A stretch of DNA of 64,000 bases, from contig NZ_VFPU01000001.1 in NCBI RefSeq assembly GCF_006716885.1, forward strand, positions 1,674,001 through 1,738,000, read 5' to 3'. The position numbers and the translations under genes are program-made. The stretch's first letter is position 1; every line of letters starts with the position of its first letter. Of the stretch, positions 24,172 to 31,674 are shown piece after piece. Under the pieces are notes generated by a model. That model ran no database searches. It was not told where the DNA came from and saw only the letters and a program-made list of their open reading frames with translations. Source of the DNA: Ornithinimicrobium humiphilum (lineage in GTDB: Bacteria > Actinomycetota > Actinomycetes > Actinomycetales > Dermatophilaceae).

Positions 24172-24224
24172 GCGATCACAGCGGCATGGTTGGACGCTAC
24201 GCGATCACAGCGGCAGAACAGGAT
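24172..24224 (+). repeat. array repeat 7 (15-bp direct repeat)
   Basis: GCGATCACAGCGGCA occurs at 24172-24186 and again at 24201-24215. The first is followed by TGGTTGGACG (inner-unit type) and the second by GAACAGGATG. The second copy runs up to the stop codon of the nucleotidyltransferase gene on the other strand. Confidence 0.65.
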
Positions 24225-24226
24225 GC

Positions 24227-24709
24227 CTACAGTTCGTCGAGGACAGCGAGGTCGTGGAGGTCCACGGCGCGCGGGGGATAGCCACTTCGAAGCTCTCGGG
24301 CTCGCTCCGCGCTGGCCACGACGACCGCTTGGCCGTCTATGAAGCCCGTGACTCTCTGCTCAGAAGGGTGGAGGTACACCTCGCCGTCCAGACCTTCCTG
24401 AACCCCGTTGCCGGCCGGGTCCAAGCGCATTGCGTGGACGTCTACTTGCCCTGAGGGACTCGATAGCTGCACGCGGACTGGTCGCCAATCCTCGGTGACC
24501 CGATAGCCGCGGGAGGTGAGCCAGGCCATGAACTCGGCCTCCTGATCTTCGTCGATGAACACGTCGAGATCTTGATGGGGGCGAGTCTGTCGTCCCACCA
24601 GCGCATCGACACCCCATCCGCCGTTGACCTGATAGACCACACCATTGGCGTCAAGCCAGGCGACGATCTGCACCACCTCGGCGGCGGTCATCTGGGAGGA
24701 GAGCTCCAT
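24227..24709 (-). CDS. nucleotidyltransferase, ANT(2'')/lincosamide-type (array gene)
   Basis: 160 residues. GGWGVDALVGRQTRPHQDLDVFIDED is the catalytic core of the aminoglycoside 2''-adenylyltransferase/LinA-like family: the GGW motif and the R-x-H-x-D-L-D metal-binding aspartates. VQLSSPSGQVDVHAMRL supplies the third acidic position. Related enzymes inactivate aminoglycosides or lincosamides by AMP transfer, but many chromosomal members have unknown substrates. Resistance genes of this family are classic integron cargo. Start ATG 24707-24709. Confidence 0.82.
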   Translation of the reverse strand: MELSSQMTAAEVVQIVAWLDANGVVYQVNGGWGVDALVGRQTRPHQDLDVFIDEDQEAEFMAWLTSRGYRVTEDWRPVRVQLSSPSGQVDVHAMRLDPAGNGVQEGLDGEVYLHPSEQRVTGFIDGQAVVVASAERARELRSGYPPRAVDLHDLAVLDEL

Positions 24710-24753
24710 GGGTGAAGTCTCTCCCGTGTGGGTCCAGCGGGACCTTGCGACCG

Positions 24754-24770
24754 GCGGCAGAAGCGGATAC
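24754..24770 (+). repeat. array repeat 8
   Basis: GCGGCAGAAGCG is an exact core match, followed by GATACG. GCGAC (24747) and GTCGC (24776) flank it as a short inverted pair. Confidence 0.65.
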
Positions 24771-24902
24771 GCAGTCGCGGGCCCCCGAATGGAGGCCAGT
24801 TCCCCACGGCGCATGAGCAAGCGTCCGTGGTGGACCGGGGCGGTGTGTGCTTCCACGGTTGGGCCGAGGCGGACACCACCACACGAAGCGGCCGCGCGAC
24901 AA

Positions 24903-25802
24903 CTACTGAAGTCCCGCACTAGTTCTGCGTGATGTTGACCGCGGGGAGGAGGTGGACCGAAGACGCAGGGTCGACAAGTGCGCTTGCTCCGCGAGCTCGG
25001 CAAGGCGGTGCGCCCGGGCCGACTCTGCCGGGGTGAACGGTACTCCCGGCCGAGAGAAGACGAACGCGCCTTGCCACGGTGAAGGAATCTTGAGCATCGT
25101 TGCCTCCTCCAGCGGCAGGGGGCCAGGTCCAGGTGTCGTGATCGAGGTGGTGACTATCTCGGCTCCCAGCAGCTCGGCCACTGCCCATGCCAGCTCCGAG
25201 GGATCCGCAGCAACTCTGATTGACAGGTTGAGGGCCTTGGTCTGGCCATCGGCCAGCGCGAGAGCAGTGGTCGGCCACACGAGGGTGTCGACGCCACCGG
25301 CGGCGGTTGCTGCGTCGACGAGGTCCTCGGCGTTGACCTCGTCCGAGGTTGCGACGGTCAGCTCATCCAAGGCGCCGCCAGCGACAGGGTGCACCTGTAG
25401 GTCGAGGATGTTCGCGTTGAGCGCTTCCAGTCGCTCCGCCAGTGCCTGCAGTGCGCCGGGCTCGTCGCTGATCCGGGTCCTTAGCCGCCAGAGTTTGTCG
25501 GCCGACTCGAGGCGGCGTCGATGGAGGAGCTGGGGCGCGTGCAACCACGCTTGCAGGAGGCGCATGATTGACGGTTCGGTCACCCATACGACCAGGACGG
25601 TCGCTAGAACCGTCAGCAGGACGACCTTGCCCAGGTACGGAAGATCGCTGCGGAGCACGACGGCGTGCACGGCCAGTTCGATGGGGAGGATTGCAGCTAC
25701 GTTCGCGAAGGTGAGCCGGGACTTGGCCGGATGGGGGAGGTGGCCGCACAGTTCACAGTGGAGATCTGCGGTGGGCGCGGGTCGAGCCGGGTGATCGGTC
25801 AT
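24903..25802 (-). CDS. membrane-anchored protein with tandem ACT-like domains (array gene)
   Basis: 299 residues. The N-terminus has a CELCGHLPH zinc-type motif, then two hydrophobic segments (ANVAAILPIELAVHAVVL, VVLLTVLATVLVVWV). The soluble part has LRTRISDEPGALQALAERLEALNANILDLQVHP, an ACT-type ligand-binding start, and a second similar half (LNLSIRVAADPSELAWAVAELLGAEI). The Ser/Arg-rich C-terminus may be read-through past a shift. ACT domains bind amino acids or other small ligands. No enzyme domain is present, so a membrane sensor is possible. Confidence 0.7.
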   Translation of the reverse strand: MTDHPARPAPTADLHCELCGHLPHPAKSRLTFANVAAILPIELAVHAVVLRSDLPYLGKVVLLTVLATVLVVWVTEPSIMRLLQAWLHAPQLLHRRRLESADKLWRLRTRISDEPGALQALAERLEALNANILDLQVHPVAGGALDELTVATSDEVNAEDLVDAATAAGGVDTLVWPTTALALADGQTKALNLSIRVAADPSELAWAVAELLGAEIVTTSITTPGPGPLPLEEATMLKIPSPWQGAFVFSRPGVPFTPAESARAHRLAELAEQAHLSTLRLRSTSSPRSTSRRTSAGLQ

Positions 25803-25881
25803 GACTCACCTTCTCTCCCGCGCGTTTCACTCTCGTTACGACGCCGTGGCTGGCTTGTTGCACCTCCGCAACAGTCCGGAG

Positions 25882-25899
25882 AAGACGCCCGGGCGTCTT
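25882..25899. promoter_or_regulatory. perfect 18-bp palindrome
   Basis: AAGACGCCCGGGCGTCTT is fully palindromic and lies 80 bp upstream of the ACT-domain gene in an otherwise gene-free 307-bp stretch (25803-26109). It could be an operator. With no loop it is a poor terminator. Confidence 0.45.
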
Positions 25900-26024
25900 T
25901 GCGGGGCGGTAGCGGTACTCGCGGGCAACCCGAACGATCCTTCCTTAGCCTCGTTGGTGAAGCGAAGGAGCCCAAGGCGATGTGCAGTTCGACGCAACGG
26001 CGCCGAACCAGCAAAGCCCGCACA

Positions 26025-26105
26025 GCGGCAGTAGCGTGCGGCCACGCTCAGTGCGGCAAAGTTGGACGAGCATAGCCGTCCTCCACGCGGCAGTAGCGGA
26101 TGCTC
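26025..26105 (+). repeat. array repeat 9 (fullest triple unit)
   Basis: Three GCGGCA units start at 26025, 26053 and 26087 (28- and 34-base periods). The first has an AGCGTG/CACGCT hairpin, the second encloses GGACG/CGTCC, and the third is GCGGCAGTAGCG with GGATGC. The second and third units recur almost unchanged at 29515-29565. Confidence 0.75.
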
Positions 26106-26109
26106 CCTG

Positions 26110-26613
26110 TTACTCCGCAGCGATGGCGAACTGGCGGTAACGGCTGGCGCGGCCGAGGTGAGTGTCCATGTCGCCCCAGCCAGTCTCCGTCATGCCTACT
26201 CTTTGAAGGATGCGAATCGAGGCGCGGTTCGCCTCCAGCGCTTCCGCACAGATCTCCTTGAGCCCGAGCACCTGGAACCCGTATCTGATCCCCACGGTGG
26301 CAACCGCCATGCCCAGTCCCTGGCCCCAGATTTCGCGAGGTCCGACTAGAAAACCTAGTTCGCGGCGGTGCGGGTCGTTGCCGTGGAGGTCGACGTAGCC
26401 CACCAGGCGCCCGTCCTGGACGGCGGCCAGTCGCAGCAGGTCAGTAGGTGAATCCGCGATCAGGCGGCGCTGGAACTCTCGGTGCTGTTCCACCGGTTGG
26501 ATTCTCCAGCCGGCCGCTCGACAGAAGTCCTCGTCCCGAGACCAGCCGGCGATCGCGTCTGCGTCCGCCGCGCCCAGCTCACGGAGTACCACCTTCGACT
26601 CAAGGAGCGTCAA
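26110..26613 (-). CDS. GNAT-family acetyltransferase, RimJ/RimL type (array gene)
   Basis: 167 residues from TTG 26611-26613 (LTLLESKVVLRELGAADADAI). It carries the RimJ/RimL-type pattern: DLHGNDPHRRELGFLVGP, then IWGQGLGMAVATVGIRYGF (acetyl-CoA loop) and CAEALEANRASIRILQRVGM. Related proteins acetylate ribosomal proteins, amino acids or drugs. The stop codon sits five bases past the triple repeat. The start is not certain; GTG codons inside the first strand are alternatives. Confidence 0.85.
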   Translation of the reverse strand: MTLLESKVVLRELGAADADAIAGWSRDEDFCRAAGWRIQPVEQHREFQRRLIADSPTDLLRLAAVQDGRLVGYVDLHGNDPHRRELGFLVGPREIWGQGLGMAVATVGIRYGFQVLGLKEICAEALEANRASIRILQRVGMTETGWGDMDTHLGRASRYRQFAIAAE

Positions 26614-26671
26614 GTCATGCCCCCATGAATCGAAAGAACATGAGCGACGTCTCGCTTTCCGACTTTGGGGA

Positions 26672-26953
26672 TCATCGTCGGGGCGCGCCACGCCCCCACC
26701 AATCGACCGCAGGCTTGTCACGGGTGATCAGGGACGCGGTGAGTTCGACCGGCCCGAGGTTGCAGAACTTCCACAACTCCTTCGCCGCGCGCGAGTACTG
26801 AAACAGAACCTGGTCGACCCCGAAGGCGTCCATCTGGCCCGACCGGAAATCGTCGATCGCCTGACCGACCCGCTCCACGAGTTTGGCCAGCTCAGTCTCG
26901 TGATAGGCAGCCACGGCCTCCTGCGCAGCCGGCCGCTCCGCTTTGCTCGACAC
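26672..26953 (-). CDS. small hypothetical protein (array gene)
   Basis: 93 residues from GTG 26951-26953. It is mostly helical and charged (AAYHETELAKLVERVGQAIDDFRSG, VLFQYSRAAKELWKFCN), with a short C-terminal WWGRGAP. No signal peptide or membrane segment is seen and no family is recognised. It sits between the acetyltransferase and a divergent membrane protein, with no repeat core between itself and either neighbour. Confidence 0.65.
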   Translation of the reverse strand: MSSKAERPAAQEAVAAYHETELAKLVERVGQAIDDFRSGQMDAFGVDQVLFQYSRAAKELWKFCNLGPVELTASLITRDKPAVDWWGRGAPRR

Positions 26954-27066
26954 GCTATAAGGCTACCGTCGATGGGCCGCCGCCTTGGCCGATCGCCAAG
27001 GAAGTCCCGGTCGCGAGTCGCGGCACGGCTGAACGTGGGAGGTCCGCGGACCGCTATGGTCGGTGG

Positions 27067-27453
27067 ATGAGCGGTACGGCTCACCGCAATTGCGGCATGC
27101 GGAGTCTGCTGGTCTGGCTCGCCGCGGGCAGCGTCATCACGTTCTATGGCCTGTCCGTCATGACCGTGGGTCTCCCGGTTCTCGCGATAGCGATTGTGGC
27201 TGCCGCCTTGGCAAACTGGAAATGGGACCTGCCCTGGTTGCTCGCGGGCGTCTCCCTTCCGCTACTTTGGGTCGCCTCGAGGAACCGTGGCGGGCCAGGC
27301 GAGAGATGCGTCACGACTCCGACCATGTCCGGCTGCGGGGAACTCCTCGACCCCGTGCCGTGGCTGCTCTCTGCAGTGGCGCTTCTTACGGCCGCCGCCG
27401 GCTTTCTGGCGTATGGCCGCATACGCCGGCCGGCGCTCCAGTCCGTGAGCTGA
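27067..27453 (+). CDS. small membrane protein (array gene)
   Basis: 128 residues with three or four hydrophobic segments (MRSLLVWLAAGSVITFYGLSV, GLPVLAIAIVAAALANW, LPWLLAGVSLPLLWVA, VPWLLSAVALLTAAAGFLAY). A loop has two Cys (GERCVTTPTMSGCGELL), possibly a disulfide outside the membrane. The family is unknown. The stop is seven bases before the repeat at 27460. Confidence 0.65.
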   Translation: MSGTAHRNCGMRSLLVWLAAGSVITFYGLSVMTVGLPVLAIAIVAAALANWKWDLPWLLAGVSLPLLWVASRNRGGPGERCVTTPTMSGCGELLDPVPWLLSAVALLTAAAGFLAYGRIRRPALQSVS

Positions 27454-27459
27454 CGACCA

Positions 27460-27494
27460 GCGGCAGAAGCGTGCGGGGGCGTCGCCTCTGCCGT
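27460..27494 (+). repeat. array repeat 10 (with inverted partner)
   Basis: GCGGCAGAAGCG is an exact core and is followed 11 bases on by CGCCTCTGCCGT, its inverted copy with two mismatches. The whole site can fold into one long imperfect hairpin, the feature most like an attC site. Confidence 0.7.
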
Positions 27495-27640
27495 GCAGCC
27501 CCGGCGTGTGGCAGGCGTCGATAGCTGTAAGCACTCCACTAGGCCTCGGGCGCGACCTTCCGCAGCGCCGAGGCTGCCTCTCCCTGACCAGGCGGCTATG
27601 GTTCCACCGCGCCTGGCCGCTCGCTGGGTAGCAGCTGGTC

Positions 27641-28024
27641 TCACCCGAGAGGAGCGAAGTCCTCTGGATCGGTGGCCAACTTGTCCTCGAGCGCCCCGGA
27701 CAGGTCTTCGCCGTCGACGGGGTACCGCGGATCCAGAGTTAGCTCCAGCTCCTCAAGCACGGAGTCGTTCGCATCACGGAGGCGGTCACGCGCGTCGACA
27801 ACAAGGGCAGCAGTCCGCGTCAGACCAAAGTACTGTAACCCGCTGACGACATGGGCCAACGGGAATTCTTCATCTTCGAGGTGAGACTCGACCGCCGAGA
27901 GGAGTCCCCCGTTCTCGGCGCTACCGTCGAACGTGACCGCGGTACGCAGGTGCCGATCTCCGGGTCGGGTCAGGTCGACGCCGTACTCCAGGGCCCGGTT
28001 CCAGATCGCATTTGCATGACTCAT
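27641..28024 (-). CDS. hypothetical protein, possibly DUF4375-like (array gene)
   Basis: 127 residues, acidic and soluble. FDGSAENGGLLSAVESH and VVSGLQYFGLTRTAALVVDARDRL vaguely match the NGG-containing start of DUF4375 (DMP19-like) proteins. That assignment is weak. The C-terminus (TLDPRYPVDGEDLSGALEDKL) is Asp/Glu-rich. The start codon lies 23 bases from the repeat at 28047. Confidence 0.65.
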   Translation of the reverse strand: MSHANAIWNRALEYGVDLTRPGDRHLRTAVTFDGSAENGGLLSAVESHLEDEEFPLAHVVSGLQYFGLTRTAALVVDARDRLRDANDSVLEELELTLDPRYPVDGEDLSGALEDKLATDPEDFAPLG

Positions 28025-28046
28025 GGCCGGATCATACGCACCGAGT

Positions 28047-28064
28047 GCGGCAATAGCGGACGCG
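28047..28064 (+). repeat. array repeat 11
   Basis: GCGGCAATAGCG is an exact core followed by GACGCGG, between the start of one minus-strand gene and the stop of the next. Confidence 0.65.
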
Positions 28065-28072
28065 GCTTGGTG

Positions 28073-28690
28073 TCAAGGTGATGGGTGCCCCTCACGGCGG
28101 TCCGGATGCGGCGCAGCATCGTCCCCCAGCGCCCGACCCCTCACCACCGGCTGCGCCCGCGCCGCGGTCTCGTCTGCCCGTCGGGCGCGCTCGACGTGGT
28201 TGACGTGCAGTTGCACCACCGGGTGCTCGTGGAACCGACCTTCCAACACAGGTCCGCCGTGGAGGTACATGTCGATGGAGCGACCACCCGTCTGCCAATA
28301 GGCGGCAAAGCGGTAATCCTCGCCCTCGCGCCGTATCTCGTCCATCGGCTCACCGGCCATTTCGACAAAACGGGCGCGCAACTCCTCCGCCAGCTCGGGC
28401 ACGACGTCCTCCGGCAGGCCGTGCCACAGGAACCAGCTGACCCCGACGAACTCGTTCTCAAAGACGTGCCAACCCACCCCGGGCCACGGGGCGCCTGGGT
28501 CGCCGCTGTGCCAAGACTCGCTCCCGTGCTCTTCCCGCAACCGTTCGGCACCCTCTGTCGCAATGCCGTGTCGCTCGAACCACGCGCTCCGCTCGCTCTG
28601 CGTCGTCGGCCATTCCGAGTCGACCAGCTCGCCCACAAGCCTGGCGATCTCCTCAACCGACGGCACGACCTGCCCCCCGTTCTCGCCCAT
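28073..28690 (-). CDS. hypothetical protein (array gene)
   Basis: 205 residues from ATG 28688-28690 (MGENGGQVVPSVEEIARLVGELVDS). It is soluble and rich in Trp, His and acidic residues (WPGVGWHVFENEFVGVSWFLWHGLPEDVVPEL in two blocks, YRFAAYWQTGGRSIDMYLHGG). A repeated His pattern near the end (RFHEHPVVQLHVNHVE) could bind metal. No family is recognised. Confidence 0.68.
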   Translation of the reverse strand: MGENGGQVVPSVEEIARLVGELVDSEWPTTQSERSAWFERHGIATEGAERLREEHGSESWHSGDPGAPWPGVGWHVFENEFVGVSWFLWHGLPEDVVPELAEELRARFVEMAGEPMDEIRREGEDYRFAAYWQTGGRSIDMYLHGGPVLEGRFHEHPVVQLHVNHVERARRADETAARAQPVVRGRALGDDAAPHPDRREGHPSP

Positions 28691-28887
28691 GACCGGCAGC
28701 GTAGGCCCGCGCGCCGACAGGCGCACGCAGGCCGGGGGTGTATTCGTCCGCTCTGGATCTGGTCCGGCACTAAGACCGGACCGCCATGAGCGACCTTGCC
28801 TTACCACCAAAGAACTCGCCTGCGACCGGGGCAATGAGTGCTCAAGACGCTCCTGGCCGTCGCTTTCCCAACATTCCGACTCTCATG

Positions 28888-29460
28888 ATGAGCGATCAGC
28901 GGCATTTCCGGACGTTTCTGGCGTTCACGTTGGAACAAGGTGAGTTCGTCACGCGTCGGACCTTCATGATCGTGACCAGGGTTTGCCTCGCTGCGACCAC
29001 GTCGGTGGCGGTGCTGTTGCTCGGGGGCTGCGGTGACGTGTCGGGGGATGTACCCCTAGGTGGTTCCGCCGCACCTGAAACGGTGGTGCAGGTCTATAAG
29101 GACGTCGAGTTCTACCCGGCCTGTGGCAACGAGGTGCTCGACTTGGACGGCACCACCTGGTACCAGCTCCTCCCGGAAGAGCAGCGTGCACTGCGTGAGG
29201 ACCCTGGCGATGAGAACTCATTGGGTCCGGCATCGCCCGACCCGTTCACGACGGTCCAAAGTTTCGCGCCCCTGTCCCAGGGGCCGAAGATCACGCTGAT
29301 ACGCGGCATCAATGTGCCGGCTGTCGTTGCACCCGGGCCGGGCGACGACATAGGCGACGTGACTGTCTTCGCCGACGGACTCGCTCTCTTCGAGTCCGAC
29401 AGCGGAGACCTGACCACGTGGCTCACCCGGGAGCAACGCACCTACAACTGGGTCTGCTGA
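28888..29460 (+). CDS. putative lipoprotein with Tat-like signal (array gene)
   Basis: 190 residues from ATG 28888; upstream (28786, 28885) and downstream (28966) ATGs are in frame. VTRRTFMIV fits a twin-arginine motif and is followed by CLAATTSVAVLLLGGCGD, a lipobox. The mature part has two Cys (CGNEVLDLDGTTWYQLLP and a C-terminal WVC) and a GPKITLIRGINVPAVV strand pattern. The family is unknown. It resembles the 31271 lipoprotein in overall design. Confidence 0.65.
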   Translation: MSDQRHFRTFLAFTLEQGEFVTRRTFMIVTRVCLAATTSVAVLLLGGCGDVSGDVPLGGSAAPETVVQVYKDVEFYPACGNEVLDLDGTTWYQLLPEEQRALREDPGDENSLGPASPDPFTTVQSFAPLSQGPKITLIRGINVPAVVAPGPGDDIGDVTVFADGLALFESDSGDLTTWLTREQRTYNWVC

Positions 29461-29514
29461 CCGACCTCAGGTCGACAAAGGGAACATGGGCATCACGGAG
29501 CACCCGCACAGGAG

Positions 29515-29567
29515 GCGGCAAAGTCGGACGAGCGTAGCCGTCCTCCACGCGGCAGAAGCGGATACTT
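29515..29567 (+). repeat. array repeat 12 (double unit)
   Basis: Units at 29515 and 29549 (34-base period). The GGACG/CGTCC stem lies between, then GCGGCAGAAGCGGATAC. The whole site matches 26053-26103 with only a few differences, 3.4 kb away. Confidence 0.75.
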
Positions 29568-29600
29568 CTCCTCACGTCGTCGTCCTCCTAGGCTGACCGG

Positions 29601-29800
29601 GTGCCGATCTCCCTCAAGTACGCGGTCGTAGAGCGGGAACGCCGTTACCTGCTGGCAAGCGTCCCTCGGGCGTTGCGAGCAGCGTAGAGGTCGTTGACCA
29701 CTGTGTGCTCGGAACGCCGGCTCGGAATCACCCGCGCAATCAGCACCGCTGAATCGCTCTCCTCTCCGCGCGACCATGGCCTGAGCGGGTCGGCGCTCTT
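29601..29800 (+). pseudogene. remnant of a CYTH-domain protein
   Basis: GTG 29601 opens MPISLKYAVVERERRYLLASVPRAL, the characteristic start of CYTH/triphosphate tunnel metalloenzymes (ExExK-type ERERR). It hits a TAG at 29685-29687. The shifted frame continues EVVDHCVLGTP, matching the next family strand. The rest of the domain is absent, so only the first strands of a decayed gene remain, directly after a repeat. Confidence 0.55.
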
Positions 29801-29816
29801 CGGTAATGTTCGGAAG

Positions 29817-30500
29817 ATGACGTGGCCGAGTGGAGCTCGGTTGACTGGGGTCGCGGATTGGGTTGACACTCGGTGGCGCTGGGCCAACCAGCGATTGGGA
29901 GCACAGGGGTGGAAGGTGCAATTCACGGAGCCCGAGGACAGCGAACGAGCGAAATTGTTGACGAGGTCCTGGGATCTTCATTGGCCTGACAGCGAGCCGT
30001 TGGGGTGGGTGTTGCGCCAGAACTGGCCCGACCGTTGGGTCCGCTTCCACAGCTTGCCCGGTTCGAAGCGCTACGCCGACACCGAGGACGAGAGGGCTGA
30101 GATCCTGCGCCGTCATCGGACCGTCCTCGCCGACCTGCACGGGTCCGACGCGGCAGATTTGCTGGTCATCAGCACCCAATGGGGGATCCCAGCGCCGAAC
30201 CACGCACCGTTCGACCCCGACGGTGCGTGGCCGTGGAGGATCGTGCTGAACCCGCTGGACCGCGAGGCCGGGCCCATCTACTGCTGGGTGCAGTCCGAGG
30301 TGGACGAGCAGGCGCTCAACGCGATTCTGCTGAACGCCGCCGACGACAAGGGCCAGTTCGTCATCGCCGATAAGGGGCTGTCCTGGCTCTACTGCCCCTA
30401 CGACGGCGGCGCGGACGTGCTCGTGGGGGGACCGGAGGAACGCGACTCGTTGCGCGACCGCTACTCCGACTGGCTCTCCGCGCTCGAGAGCGGCCTCTAG
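29817..30500 (+). CDS. DUF3885-like hypothetical protein (array gene)
   Basis: 227 residues from ATG 29817; the frame upstream is remnant sequence. FHSLPGSKRYADTEDERAEILRRHRTVLADLHG and FDPDGAWPWRIVLNPLDRE are reminiscent of DUF3885 proteins, which have no known function. The second half has WVQSEVDEQALNAILLNAADDKG and WLYCPYDGGADVLVGG. It is soluble with no signal peptide. Confidence 0.72.
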   Translation: MTWPSGARLTGVADWVDTRWRWANQRLGAQGWKVQFTEPEDSERAKLLTRSWDLHWPDSEPLGWVLRQNWPDRWVRFHSLPGSKRYADTEDERAEILRRHRTVLADLHGSDAADLLVISTQWGIPAPNHAPFDPDGAWPWRIVLNPLDREAGPIYCWVQSEVDEQALNAILLNAADDKGQFVIADKGLSWLYCPYDGGADVLVGGPEERDSLRDRYSDWLSALESGL

Positions 30501-30552
30501 CCGAGACCCGAGGGGACGACTTCCCAAAATCCGACTCTCGGGGCGAGCGACT

Positions 30553-30610
30553 CGCGGCACGATTGGACGCGCCGCAGGCTAGCGTCCTCAGCGCGGCATG
30601 AGCGTAAGCA
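30553..30610 (+). repeat. array repeat 13 (double unit)
   Basis: Units at 30553 and 30593 (40-base period). TTGGACG and CGTCCTC occupy the same relative positions as in the 26053 and 29515 sites. The last core, GCGGCATGAGCG, has one change. Confidence 0.65.
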
Positions 30611-30687
30611 TCTTGCGGAGCGTCCAGTCAGGCGTCGACTGCCTGCACGGCGCCGCCCTCACGTGTGATGCCTTCCGTCGCCACCCG

Positions 30688-30700
30688 GCGGCAGGAGACC
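30688..30700 (+). repeat. array repeat 14 (degenerate)
   Basis: GCGGCAGGAGACC abuts the stop codon of the minus-strand membrane protein, as the repeats at 24210 and 26087 do for their genes. Confidence 0.4.
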
Positions 30701-31068
30701 TACGACTCTTGATCGAGTGGTAGGAGCAGCAAGACGACGAAGCTGCAGGCCGTGATGAGCAAGAACGCCAAGACAACCGGGTTGAGGCCGTCAACGATGA
30801 GACCGGAGACGACGGTGGCGAAGGCGGCGACTGGAGTCAGGATCGCAGTGAGCAGAAAGACGGAGCGCCGTTTCGGACTCCAAGTGTCCTTCGCAGGAGT
30901 TGGCAGCGTCGCCCATGGATTGCCGTACAGGCGCCCGCCCGCAAGCGTGAGAAGCAGGGCGAGCACGGAGCCAAGCAACCGTGCGGTCATCCCCTCAAAC
31001 GCGAAAGCGGCCGAGACGAAGACCAAGCCGCCAACCGCCATCAGGCAAGCCCCCAGGACCGGCCGCAT
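30700..31068 (-). CDS. small membrane protein (array gene)
   Basis: 122 residues from ATG 31066-31068, with GGGAGGA six bases upstream. Four hydrophobic helices are visible (ACLMAVGGLVFVSAAFAF, LGSVLALLLTLAGG, VFLLTAILTPVAAFATVVSGLI, VVLAFLLITACSFVVLLLL). The loop NPWATLPTPAKDTWSPKRR is basic. The family is unknown. An inverted half-repeat (CGCCTCTGCCGC, ~31116) lies just upstream of the start. Confidence 0.68.
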   Translation of the reverse strand: MRPVLGACLMAVGGLVFVSAAFAFEGMTARLLGSVLALLLTLAGGRLYGNPWATLPTPAKDTWSPKRRSVFLLTAILTPVAAFATVVSGLIVDGLNPVVLAFLLITACSFVVLLLLPLDQES

Positions 31069-31204
31069 TCGAATCCTCCCATTCTGCGCCCCGCTACCAC
31101 GCCGACAGGTGACCGCCTCTGCCGCGCGATGCTCCACATGCGACGGCAGACGTCGTACCGCAAACCCTAGCCGCCCTGGTCCGCTGTCAGCCCCCTAGAT
31201 CTAT

Positions 31205-31222
31205 GCGGCAGTACAGGATGTC
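31205..31222 (+). repeat. array repeat 15
   Basis: GCGGCAGTACAGGATG shares CAGGATG with the sites at 19656 and 24210. It lies 66 bases upstream of a lipoprotein start. Confidence 0.55.
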
Positions 31223-31270
31223 ATCTCGCGCGTCTGTCGAAGTACTAGGGCCAAGGCCATACTTGGGCAC

Positions 31271-31669
31271 ATGGGCAAAAGGGCGTTCGCTGGAAGCGGG
31301 ATCGTTGCCGTCGTGGCGGCTTGCTCAAGCGTGCTGGTGGCGTGCGAGAGTGCGCAGGACCCCGGATCTGGTGTGCCGGTCACGTCCAGCCCGGCCCGGG
31401 AAGAATTGGTGTGCCCGGAGAACACTGAGGACGTGCAGTTTGACTACGACATGAGTGACCCATCCTTCCGTCACACGACGGCGGAGGAGGCGATCCTCCT
31501 CGACGCCGTTGGCGGCGGACGGCTCCCTGCTGGCCGAGATGTCGAGGTCGCCCCGACGCGATGGCACCGCCTGGACGACAGTGGTCAAGTGGTGGTCGAG
31601 TTTCGCGTTGGCCGCACCCCCGATGGTGACTACTACCTCGACGGCTACACCCGATGCTCGGACTCTTAA
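31271..31669 (+). CDS. small putative lipoprotein (array gene)
   Basis: 132 residues. The signal peptide is SGIVAVVAACSSVLVACESAQD, with LVAC the likely lipobox (an earlier AAC is possible). The mature domain has CPENTEDVQFDYDMSDPSF and ends WHRLDDSGQVVVEFRVGRTPDGDYYLDGYTRC in two stretches, suggesting a small beta sheet with one disulfide. The family is unknown. The stop is six bases before the next repeat. Confidence 0.7.
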   Translation: MGKRAFAGSGIVAVVAACSSVLVACESAQDPGSGVPVTSSPAREELVCPENTEDVQFDYDMSDPSFRHTTAEEAILLDAVGGGRLPAGRDVEVAPTRWHRLDDSGQVVVEFRVGRTPDGDYYLDGYTRCSDS

Positions 31670-31674
31670 GGTTT

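Noticed and set aside
25801..26034. 77-codon plus-strand frame overlapping the start of the ACT-domain gene
   Set aside because: It begins inside the neighbouring start codon and runs through the palindrome and a repeat. Arg-rich composition is typical of shadow frames.
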